NCBI RefSeq assembly: GCF_003171515.1
Contig: NC_089398.1
Location: 1,674,001 to 1,738,000, forward strand
DNA: 64,000 bases
Direction: 5' to 3'
Origin: Pyrenophora tritici-repentis
Lineage: Eukaryota; Ascomycota; Dothideomycetes; Pleosporales; Pleosporaceae
The notes beneath the pieces were generated by a model. It saw nothing but the letters and a program-made list of their open reading frames with translations, made no database searches and had not been told where the DNA came from. Shown piece after piece: positions 43,013 to 52,250 of this stretch. The translations under genes were made by a program, and so were the position numbers. Position 1 is the first letter of the stretch. Each line of letters starts with the position of its first letter.

Positions 43013-44093
43013 TAGTACTTCCATACTCCTCTAGTTAATTCTCTAGAGTTTCCTCTACTTAGAATAGATTTACTACTAAACGTAAAGAATACTTTCGTTA
43101 ATCTACCTTTTCTACTAGATACTTTATACTCTTATATAGTTAAGTTAAACACTCTAGCTATATTATTAAGGCTTATAGTTAGCTAACCTATAGCAAACGT
43201 AGCCGTAATTATTTATTATAAATTACGTGCCTAGTTAGGAGCGATCTTTACTGCTAACGTATCTAGAAAGTTAGTAATAGCGAGATTACTTTTAACTTTA
43301 TAAAGTTTAATTACTTAAGCTTTTATATAGAGAGCCTGCTGATTATTAAACTATTTATCTATATTAGATCAACTAGTTTTAGCCTTCTTTAAGTAAGCCC
43401 TATATTAGATGCGTAGGAGGTTCTTAGTGTTTAAATCTAATAGCGAGAGACGCTTCTTAAGCTCCCTAACTACAGCCTATAGAGTAGATGTTCCGCGTAG
43501 GAGCTGTATAGTAATTAGCAAGAGTAAGTTCTAGGAAACTGTACAATTAATCTACTTATTAATATTTGCGATCTTTAAAGCCTTCCTAACCTACTAGTTA
43601 TATAGAACTTTATAGACGTAAATATTCTCCTCGTAATTTTAAATAGCGATCTAGTAGGCTGCCTTCTTATAATTATACTCCTTAAGAGAAACATAATATT
43701 TAGGCGTTAGCTCTAAGGTAGGCGTAGTAAGCTTAACTAGCTTAGATAGAATAGCTAGATAGACTAGCTCGAGGGATTTAATCGCTGGTATAAGAGTGAT
43801 AACATTTAGGTTAATATATTCCTAGACTCCGCGATCGCGCAAGTGTTTCTTAAGTAGTAGGAACTATCAATGCTAGTCCTTATAGGTATATAGGATAATA
43901 TTAGGTGCTAGGATTTTAGGGTAGTAATCTATAATAGTCCTCTTTATCTTAGAACTAATTAATAGACTTAACGAGAACAGAAGTAATAAATAGAGAGAGA
44001 TAGATAGAGTAATAATCTAATCGTGTAACTAACGTGAAAAAGGTGCGTAGGGAGAATTAATACTGCGATCTTAAAACGCCGGGCTTATAACCA
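43013..44093 (-). pseudogene. Gag-like relic inside the inverted-LTR composite
   Basis: On the minus strand from about 44000 to 43050 a Lys/Leu-rich helical reading frame with many TAG/TAA stops can be followed (segments such as YKKAAYQIAIQNYKEN). Its position just after an LTR and a primer-binding-site-like sequence suggests gag. No pol motif is present. Confidence 0.45.
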
Positions 44094-44287
44094 TAATAGT
44101 TAGGATAACACTAATTAGATTTGTTTAAGAGTAGGATTATTAATTGCTCTAAGGATTAGAAAGATTAGACGGCTAGTCCGGTATTTATACATAATAGACT
44201 AGTCCCTTGGCATGGATCCGGAGTCTCAAAGACACGATCCGATCATGTGATCATCTGACGTCCAACATCAAGTCCATTTCCGCGACA
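44094..44287 (-). repeat. L4 LTR, copy C (194 bp, inverted)
   Basis: Reverse complement of copies A and B, with moderate C-to-T change. Confidence 0.85.
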
Positions 44288-44678
44288 GCTCTTATGCTAG
44301 CGCACGCGCTTACGTATAAGGCTTAACTAAGCCTTAAGCTCACGCGCGTTGCTCAGCGTTTAAGCTACCTAGGGAGCCTCTAGCAGAGCTGCTGCTAGAG
44401 GAGGAGTAGGTGTACGCAGCTATATATCTAGCTTTAGTAAAATAGCCTCTAGTTATAGAGGAATAAAGCCTACGATGCGGGAGGCTAAGTAGATGTTAGC
44501 TAGTGTAAATGCTGTATTAAACGCTATCTTAAATGCTAGTAGAAACTCTAGCTTAGTGATATAGTTTATGTAGTTACGTATAAGGCTCTCTACCTTATAG
44601 CTGTACACGCGCTTTAATAGCGAGAAGCAGCTAACATTGTGTACCTAGAGTAGGTAAGATAAGTAAGGAGGTATATAG
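44288..44678 (-). pseudogene. Fragment of a pogo transposase gene (P5)
   Basis: Matches the minus-strand transposase of P2 over the region 26253-26640 with heavy RIP (for example gctagcgcacgcgctta against gctggcgcacgcgctca). It is interrupted on the left by the inverted-LTR composite and on the right by the Gypsy LTR at 44679, where the matching sequence stops abruptly. Confidence 0.8.
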
Positions 44679-44849
44679 TGTCATGGATCAAACCCGCGAC
44701 CTCTAGTAAGCGAGGTGGCCCGTGCGCCTTAAGCGAAGGCCACAGCCGAACACCAAAGTTCGACCCGCGCAGGTCTTCGAACCTGCACGCAATATCTCAC
44801 TTAGTACTTAATACAGATACGGTCATCTCAACTATTGACGTCCCTCACA
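44679..44849 (+). repeat. 5' LTR of the Gypsy element
   Basis: TGTCATGGATCAAACC...GTCCCTCACA, 171 bp. Contains the perfect hairpin GCAGGTCTTCGAACCTGC. Confidence 0.92.
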
Positions 44850-45394
44850 CTATATTGCGTCTACCATACGGTACCTAGGACACGCGCGGAAAGTGACCGC
44901 ACCGAAGAACTCAGCGCGCAATCAGTATTGCTCGTGACAGCAACCCCGCAACCCCGCGGCTGAGACGGCGACAACTCGTCCCCATCTTCGGTCACAGACC
45001 CGCATCAGGATAGCTCGCGCGCCGCCAACTGGGACTTTGAGGCTCTGTTATACGACTGCGGAGTGGAACTCAATTGTCATTGGCCCTCGTACGCGCGCGA
45101 TACAAGCTATTGTGCTGACAGCGGAAGGCGTGTTGTGCTGGAAGCCCATCATCGAAGGACGTTGCCAGTACCGCGTCGCGATTGAGAGTATCGCGATTGC
45201 ACTGGAACGATTGCGACGGTATCGCATCACCTTGGTGACTGGTAGACGGTTTGGCTCACCGCTTTACTTCGAGCAAGGAGTCAGGAGTGTGACAGCAAAT
45301 AATCAGCTGTGCTCCCCGCCCACATTTGACGCACTCTCTCACAATCATAACCACTCTCTTTCTCCACCTACATTAACCACACCCAACACCTTAA
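44850..45394. other. Gypsy 5' leader
   Basis: 545 bases of untranslated leader. A 121-codon open frame (45037-45402) overlaps the gag start but has no recognisable domain and is not called as a gene. Confidence 0.5.
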
Positions 45395-47776
45395 ATGTTT
45401 AGAACTATCAACGCCATTAGCGACAACGTCTCTACCGGCGGCCGCCACCCCCGCCGATCTAGCGACATGCAGCCTCCTCCACAGCCCAGCGTGACTGACT
45501 TCCCTATTGGCCGCAAGAAGCGCAAAGACAAAGCGCCCGCGACCCCCCGCAGCCAAGACTCCAGCCGCGAGCGACCTAAGGATACTGCATCCGACACCCA
45601 ACAAACTATTAGCCAAGGCCCCGCTCCTAAGCATGAGCCTGTTCGTCGATCCGAACCAGGCCGTCGAAGCACCTTCGGCTACCCCGCACTTCCAGTTACA
45701 GAAGGAGACAGCCAAGAGCCCACAATGGTACCACACGACCCTGCCGACATCTACGATGTTATAGTTGGCAGTTGTCGACTCCAATCCCTCAGAAACAAGA
45801 ACGTCTTGTCTGCCAAGATTACTCACTCTGAGTTCACGTTCATCACTATTGTACAAAACGAGACTGAGGATGAATTTGAGCTGTACCTAGGCCGAGAATC
45901 TCCCCTGGAAGAATTCCAAGTCCCCGTCTGCACTGACGACGACTTATTGGAGCTAGCCACTTCAAACACCGCGTTCCTGCGCTCTCTAGCTATTGAGCTC
46001 ATGAAGTTCGCCGCTGCTTGCGCTCCTATCCTGGACGCGAACATCGATGCAATAACCAAGGAAGCTCACGAAGCCGCTGTTAACCGCTTACGCCTTCGCA
46101 TCACTAAGGCTGAAGCTAAGCTTAGCTGGTACGAGAAGGAAGTCTCAAAGCTGACTGAGACTATTGAGACTACTAATGCTGAGTTGGAACACACCAACCG
46201 AGAGCGTAATGAGCTTAAGCTAGAGGTCGAGCGCTTTTATCGTCCTTCATCCTCCAAGACCGCCGGTTGCACTAACCCTACTCACCAAGACTGGTATGAG
46301 GACTGGAAACACGAAGAAGCGCAGTCCATTAAGTTCCACGGCCTGTACGAGGAGTTCTTCAGGAAGCACCAGGAAGAGCGCGCCCGCGCAGACCGCTATC
46401 ACCAGCAGCGCGCAGAACGCGACGCCGACTACGAAGATGTGGTCGCCCAGAACTGCGCACTTGAAGAACAACTTGTCCAAGCTACTGAGAATACCCGCAA
46501 GCTAGAGACCTCTCTAACTCAGCAACAGCGTGAGTACAATGACGTTGTTGCGCGCCTTCAGCGATATGATCATAACTTCCGCCCGTACACCTTGCAGCGT
46601 CGCGAGGACCGCGGTCGTAACAGTCATCTATCTACTCAGCGCAACCGACGACACGAGTCACCTGAGCGCCGTACAGATCGCCGCACTGCATCACCTAACC
46701 CGTATCCTAGCCGACAAGCCACTCCTGTTGTTACTCGGCCTGCGCCTCGCCCTCGCGGCGACTCTCACTCAAGATCGCGCTCCCGCTCCCGCCGAGATCG
46801 CGCGAATCCGTTGAACCAAGATCCTCACCGATATATCCCTCCTCCATACAACGGCCAGCAATCAGTACAACAGGCAGCGTCCACAGTTGGAGGTCTAAGC
46901 CTTTCCTTTAAGCTCCCCGACATTGAAGTCTGGAAAGGCAACGATGATACCAAGAACTACGACAAGTGGCGTCGGTCAGCCATCCAGAAGTGCGAATCTC
47001 TGCCTGAAGACAAGCAATTGGCCTACTTGGAGATGAAGGTGGACGGCGCAGCATGGCAATATATTGACGATCTCAAGTTCGAACACTACTTGGACCTTCT
47101 TGAAGGACTGGACCCATACTACGCGCGCTCTACCTACGAGAAGGTCTCAGAAGCACAGTCGCAACTCGCTGATGGCTCTCTCAAGATGGGATCGTCTGAA
47201 TCCTTTGCAGATTGGCGTGGGCGCTTTATGAGCGTGTGTCGCCTAGTGAAGCTTCCAGACAGCGCCATGATTGGCCACGCTCGCGCTTTCCTGCGACCTG
47301 GCCTCGCCGCCGCCGCCTCACACGCCTTTGACGATGAGCAAGAGAATGCTCTTGTCAAGTTCCTTGACGCCGCCCGCAAGTCTGATCTAACACAGAAACA
47401 GATTAATCAAGGCAAGACCGCTGCTGACAAACCTCGCACCAAGCCGCGCACGCGCTCCCCAAATGATCGTAATCCTGCACGAAAGGCTCGCTCTGGCCGA
47501 GGACAACATCGCGAAGCTACTACGACGCGCACAGAGTGGCAGAAGGACGCAATGGCTAAGGCTAAGGTCTGCTTCCGTTGTGGCGAGACTGGTCACCAGG
47601 CGCGCGATAAGAAGGGTTGCGCAATCTTAGACTGGGACCAAATCAAGCCTAAGCTTAGTAGTATGCATCTCTATGCTATGGGAGCGGACTTCGACGCCGA
47701 AGACGACGACTCTAATGCTTCCACTGAAGAGGAGCCTGAGTTGGACGACATGGGCGAGCCAGTTTCGGAAAACTAG
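45395..47776 (+). CDS. gag: Gypsy Gag polyprotein
   Basis: Intact 793-codon frame. Order: a basic, disordered N-terminus; coiled-coil segments (about 230-290 and 315-395); an Arg/Ser-rich stretch HSRSRSRSRRDR near 455; a retrotransposon gag domain (about 500-670, containing WQYIDDLKFEHYLDLLEG); and a zinc knuckle CFRCGETGHQARDKKGC near 726-742. The last spacing is x7 instead of the usual x4. Gag would assemble the cytoplasmic particle and bind RNA. The stop TAG at 47774 overlaps the start of the pol frame, which is in the -1 frame. Confidence 0.9.
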   Translation: MFRTINAISDNVSTGGRHPRRSSDMQPPPQPSVTDFPIGRKKRKDKAPATPRSQDSSRERPKDTASDTQQTISQGPAPKHEPVRRSEPGRRSTFGYPALPVTEGDSQEPTMVPHDPADIYDVIVGSCRLQSLRNKNVLSAKITHSEFTFITIVQNETEDEFELYLGRESPLEEFQVPVCTDDDLLELATSNTAFLRSLAIELMKFAAACAPILDANIDAITKEAHEAAVNRLRLRITKAEAKLSWYEKEVSKLTETIETTNAELEHTNRERNELKLEVERFYRPSSSKTAGCTNPTHQDWYEDWKHEEAQSIKFHGLYEEFFRKHQEERARADRYHQQRAERDADYEDVVAQNCALEEQLVQATENTRKLETSLTQQQREYNDVVARLQRYDHNFRPYTLQRREDRGRNSHLSTQRNRRHESPERRTDRRTASPNPYPSRQATPVVTRPAPRPRGDSHSRSRSRSRRDRANPLNQDPHRYIPPPYNGQQSVQQAASTVGGLSLSFKLPDIEVWKGNDDTKNYDKWRRSAIQKCESLPEDKQLAYLEMKVDGAAWQYIDDLKFEHYLDLLEGLDPYYARSTYEKVSEAQSQLADGSLKMGSSESFADWRGRFMSVCRLVKLPDSAMIGHARAFLRPGLAAAASHAFDDEQENALVKFLDAARKSDLTQKQINQGKTAADKPRTKPRTRSPNDRNPARKARSGRGQHREATTTRTEWQKDAMAKAKVCFRCGETGHQARDKKGCAILDWDQIKPKLSSMHLYAMGADFDAEDDDSNASTEEEPELDDMGEPVSEN

Positions 47777-49947
47777 ACGCTCCTGATAACAGTCGCATTC
47801 AGGAGCTAGACTGGCGCAAGGACATACAACAGAACCGCGAGACGCGAGAAAACCATAACCGTCTCAAGGTCGCTGCCGCCAGGATACTATCTCCAGAAGT
47901 CGGAGATCAGGACAACTCACAAGACGTCCAAGACCACTACATCTCTGCGATCGCCGTTAAGGGCCATCTTCGATCTACTAAACAACTACGTTACGACTCC
48001 TACACCCTCACTTCTTCTAAGGAATGGAAAAAGACAACTACTCTTATCGACACAGGCGCTAGCGCTTCCTTTGTGAACAGGCGATGGGCTAAAGCCATGG
48101 GCCTGCCCATAATGTCTACCTCTTCACCTATCCAGCTTTCTCTCGCGGATGGGAAGGTTGTTGATACATTGAATGAAGCCGTGGAAATCCAAGTCAAACA
48201 CGGCAGCCACTTATCACCAGTCGTGTGCTTCGTCGCTGACGTAGGAGACTTTGATCTTATCCTTGGTATGACTTGGCTGGAAGACCACGACCCCGGTCTC
48301 ACCTTCTCACCGCGGAGCATGAAGTTCTCTTCTTCACATTGTACTTCATGTTGTCTCGACCACGGTCTCCCTGAGACAGTATACGGCGACGGCAAGACTC
48401 CATCACTTTCAGAATCTCGGCAAACCACGCCCGTGGGCGAGATCTGCATTATCACCGCCAAGGCCGCCTACCTCATGGCTGCGCACAACCCAGACGAAGC
48501 CATCTGGGTTGAACCACAAGACTGGGAGAAGCTTGCTGACCCTCCAGACGACAATAACGATTGCGATTTAGACTCCTTCAAACGCAACATCGCCCGCCTC
48601 GCCGCCGTCACACAAGAGGACTACGACCACTATATGAACAAGATGGAGAGTCCACATATGACGGAAGCGGAGATCCGCAAACTGGTGCCAGACTGGTTGT
48701 ACAGCAAGATGCCAGACTTGTTCAGTCCTATACAAGCAGGGAAGTTGGCACCTCATCGCGAAGGCGTTGACCATGAGATTGACACCGACGGACGCATTCA
48801 CAAGCCTAAGATCTATGGGCTCACACGAACGGAGACCAGGGCCATCAAGGCCTACATCGACGACATGCTCGGACGCGGATTCATCCGACCGTCCACATCT
48901 CCGTACGCGTCACCTGTCTTAGTTGTCAAGAAACCAGGTGGCGGACTTCGCATCTGCGTTGACTACCGTCAGCTCAACGCCATCACCAAGAAGAACCGCA
49001 ACGCTCCACCCTCCATCAAGGAAACGCTGGCCCGCATGGCCAAGGTACGATGGATGACGATTGTCGACGTTGTGGCTGCATTCAACACTGTTCGGATCAA
49101 AGAAGGCGATGAAGAAAAGACAGCCTTTCTCACTCGGTATGGGCTATACGAATACGTTGTCATGCCCTTCGGCCTCTGCAATGCGCCTGGCACTTTCCAG
49201 ACCTTTATCAATGAGACACTCCGCGAGTACCTTGACGATATCTGTACAGCTTACCTCGACGACGTCCTTATATACACCTGCGACGATGACGAGTCAGTTC
49301 ATGAAGCCGACGTCATCAAGGTCCTCTCTAAGATACGCGACGCTGGCCTCCATCTTGATCCCACGAAGTGCATGACCACAAAGCGCCTCAACAGACGCCA
49401 AGCCCGTTGGGCGGAATTCATGGCAGAGTTCAACTTCATTATCAAGTACAGGCCAGGCAAGCAGGGCACGAAGCCAGACGCTTTGACAAGGCGTCCTGGC
49501 GACCTACCCGAGTCACCCGACGACATCCGCCGTCGGCATCAACTCCAGGTAGTCATCAAGCCTGACCAAGTCGATCCTGAAGCGCGCGTCTGCACCATCA
49601 ACATCGCCAAGGATGGAGGTTCTCGCCATGCAGTCTACCTCGCAAATCTCATCACACAGCGCACCCTTCCTGACTCTATCCCCGCAGTCGCGCAAATGCT
49701 GTATCAACTTAGCGAGGAAGACAACATCTCTGAACGGTACGCCGTCCTCGCCGCACTGCCTGGCATCGAGCCTGAGGGGGAGAAAACGGCGTCTCCCATG
49801 ACCTCACGAGCAAAAGATCGCTCTGTGCAGCCGATAACGTTACAATCTCGCCTATTACAACGCCAATCGCCGCAACTAGTGCGCCCGCGATACCAAACGA
49901 GACGCCCGCCGCAATTAATGTGCCCGCGCCACCGAACAACGAGCTGA
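47776..49947 (+). pseudogene. pol: Gypsy pol, protease and reverse transcriptase part, RNase H deleted
   Basis: The pol frame is -1 relative to gag and open from about 24 bases before the gag stop. LIDTGASASFV near 48040 is the aspartic protease site. Reverse transcriptase motifs follow: RPSTSPYASPVLVVKKPGGG, RICVDYRQLN, VVMPFGLCNAPGTFQ and YLDDVLIYT. Right after DAGLHLDPTKC (codon ending at 49371) the sequence jumps to MTTKRLNRRQARW, normally found after RNase H. The RT connection and the RNase H catalytic domain are thus missing in one in-frame deletion. Near 49785 (gagggggag) the frame shifts, and the remaining codons to 49947 are out of frame. Confidence 0.85.
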
Positions 49948-51626
49948 CTATTGATGCTCTGCTTGACAATATCAAGGCAGCATACAAGGATGATAAGGTG
50001 TTGCAGGCGATCGTCAAAGCCAAGAAGGACGGCCTACGACGCCTGCCGTTCAAACTCATACATGGAGAAGAGCACCTCAGGCTGGAACTTGGCGATTGCG
50101 AGATCACCGACGAACTACTCTATGTGCGCAACAAGGTCTACGTCCCCGCCGGCGCCGTTCGCACCCAAGTTATTGAACAAGCCCACAAGAGCGTCTGCGG
50201 TGGCCACAGCGGCAAACATGAGTTATACTCCAAGCTGTCGCGATGGTATTACTGGCCTAGGATGACCACGGACGTCGCGCAATATGTACGCGCGTGTCTG
50301 ACTTGCAAGAGGAGCAAAGCATACCGAGAAGGCAAGCATGGGCTGCTGCATCCGCTACCAATCCCCAGCAAATACTGGTCCAGCATCTCTATAGACTTCA
50401 TCACTCACCTGCCGCCCTGCAGGCATAACGGTCAAACGTTCACTGACATCCTCGTGGTAGTCGACCGACTCACCAAGAAGAAGAAGTTCATCCCAATGGC
50501 TAGTATGACCACCGACGCCCTTGTGGTAGCCTTTATCGAATACATCTGGCGAGAAGAGGGCTTTCCTGAGGAGATTATCTCAGACCGTGGAGCGCAGTTT
50601 GTCTCTTACTTTTGGAAGCGACTATGCCAGCGTCTGGGTGTACGCCCGAAGTTCTCGACCGCTCACCATCCCCAGACTGACGGACAAACCGAGAACGCGA
50701 ACTCCTACCTCAAGCAATACCTACGCGCCTATGTCAACTACGAGCAGGATAACTGGGCGCTTTTTCTGCCAATAGCTGAATTCGAAGCCAACTCCAGCAC
50801 CAGCAGCACAACTGGCAAGTCGCCTTTCTTCGCGACTAAAGGATACAACCCACGGAGTGGCATTGAACCCCCTGCGCCAGCGCCAGGCGCTGCGACCTTG
50901 ACTGCGCCTGCGCAACAAGAACGTCTCAACGCTGACGCTTTCGCGGATCGCATGAAAACGCTGCAGGACGAGCTGCGAGCTTCAATGCAATGGGCGCAAG
51001 CAAAACAAGCAGAATACGCCAATGAAGGAAGGCTACCCGCACCAGCTTTCAAAGTCGGCGACCAAGTGATGCTGGACACTCGCAACCTACGGACGAAAAG
51101 ACCCTCCGCGTCATTAGACCTAAAGAACCGCGGTCCCTTTACTATCGTTCGCGCCATCAACAACACCGCATACGAGCTAGATCTTCCCGCTAACATGAAG
51201 CGCATCCACAATGTCTTCCACCCATGGCTCTTACACTTGGTTGACGACAACCCACTTACTGGACAAACACAAGATCCTGAGGTCCCTGCGGAGTTCGACC
51301 CAGAAGTGGAAGACGACACTGAATACACTGTCGAAGCAATCGAAGACTGCCGCATTAATAAGAAGCTTAAGGATCCTGCCGCCCGCGGTCGCAAGGGCAA
51401 GACTACCCAAGGCCTGCTCCAATACTTGGTACGATGGGCAAACTATCCCGACGGCCCCGACAATCCTTCATGGGAACCATACATGAACCTCGCGGACTCC
51501 GCTGACACTGTGACGCGCTATCACCTTGATCACCCAAACAAGCCGCCTATGCACAGGAAGTTTAAGTCTCTCACAGGCAAACAAGATATGCTGGTTATGC
51601 GACTTCACGCTCTTAGTCGTGTCTAG
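49920..51626 (+). pseudogene. pol: Gypsy pol, integrase and chromodomain part
   Basis: A 568-codon frame, separated from the RT frame by a one-base shift near 49785; true pol codons in this frame begin at about 49787. It has an HHCC zinc region (QAHKSVCGGHSG...CLTCKRSK), the catalytic core SIDFITHLPP, ISDRGAQF and TDGQTENAN with the last Asp-to-Glu spacing being x35, a GPF-type region (DLKNRGPFTIVRAI) and a C-terminal chromodomain (EYTVEAIEDCRI...LQYLVRWANYPDGPDNPSWEP). Chromodomains direct such elements to modified chromatin. All integrase catalytic residues are intact, so it could in principle act if produced, but it lacks a start of its own. Confidence 0.88.
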
Positions 51627-51939
51627 CCAGTGGTGACAACAGCAGACAAGACCAACAATAAGACTGGGATAATATAGTTGTGCTTGCTATAATCGAGGGC
51701 GTCGATAAGTTGTGCTAGAAATAGGACTTATAGACGCTGTGCTCGTGGCAAGGACTAGACTGTCAAAGTTACTATTGTTAAGACAAGATGCTAAGGTCAC
51801 CACGCCACGATGATGATCCATAATTACTGTGCACAGACAACGGGAATAGAATGTAGTAATGGAATGGACACTGCAAGCGACACGCTTGGTATGCAGCAGT
51901 TTTGCGATATAGGTATCTCCTTTGTATACAATTTTAGGC

Positions 51940-51971
<32 letters not shown>

Positions 51972-52011
51972 GTTCGAGCGTTGGAACTTGCTCTCTTTTT
52001 TGGGGGGGTAG
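51627..52011. other. Gypsy 3' region with a 28-base poly(A) run
   Basis: Between the integrase stop and the 3' LTR. Contains A28 at 51940-51967 and the polypurine tract just before 52012. Confidence 0.7.
51940..51967 (+). repeat. Homopolymer A28
   Basis: Uninterrupted run of 28 adenines, 44 bases before the 3' LTR. Confidence 0.95.
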
Positions 52012-52182
52012 TGTCATGGATCAAACCCGCGACCTCTAGTAAGCGAGGTGGCCCGTGCGCTTTAAGCGAAGGCCACAGCCGAACACCAAAGTTCGACCCG
52101 CGCAGGTCTTCGAACCTGCACGCAATATCTCACTTAGTACTTAATACAGATACGGTCATCTCAACTATTGACGTCCCTCACA
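52012..52182 (+). repeat. 3' LTR of the Gypsy element
   Basis: 171 bp; identical to the 5' LTR except gtgcgcTttaag against gtgcgcCttaag. Confidence 0.92.
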
Positions 52183-52250
52183 ATAACCATCTACTTCAAC
52201 TCGTTGCAACGACCATGACTTAATTTAACCTTACCTTTGCCGTATTAACA
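52183..52250 (+). repeat. Truncated 5' LTR of the Copia element
   Basis: ataaccatctacttcaactc and following bases match 59826-59893. Confidence 0.85.

Larger units (their letters stand above)
42819..44287. mobile_element. Inverted-LTR composite element (194-bp L4 LTRs facing each other)
   Basis: A direct L4 LTR at 42819-43012 and an inverted L4 LTR at 44094-44287 bound 1.08 kb. The unit is flanked by exact 5-bp repeats gctct (42814-42818 and 44288-44292). On the minus strand the right LTR is followed by TGGTTATAAGCCCGG, a primer-binding-site-like sequence, then by a gag-like RIP-mutated frame. So an LTR plus 5' gag segment ends in an inverted LTR, and the whole was inserted as one piece into a pogo transposase gene. 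Confidence 0.65.
44679..52182 (+). mobile_element. Young chromodomain Gypsy retrotransposon (chromovirus)
   Basis: The 171-bp LTRs at 44679-44849 and 52012-52182 differ at only one base, so insertion is recent. A GGGGGGGTAG purine tract precedes the 3' LTR. Gag is intact; pol contains protease, reverse transcriptase, integrase and chromodomain but has lost RNase H and carries a frameshift. The flanking 5-mers differ (tatag left, ataac right) and belong to different older elements, so the locus was rearranged. No obvious tRNA primer site follows the 5' LTR. Confidence 0.9.

Noticed and set aside
45037..45402. 121-codon open frame in the Gypsy leader
   Set aside because: Overlaps the gag start, no domain, and leaders of such elements are untranslated.
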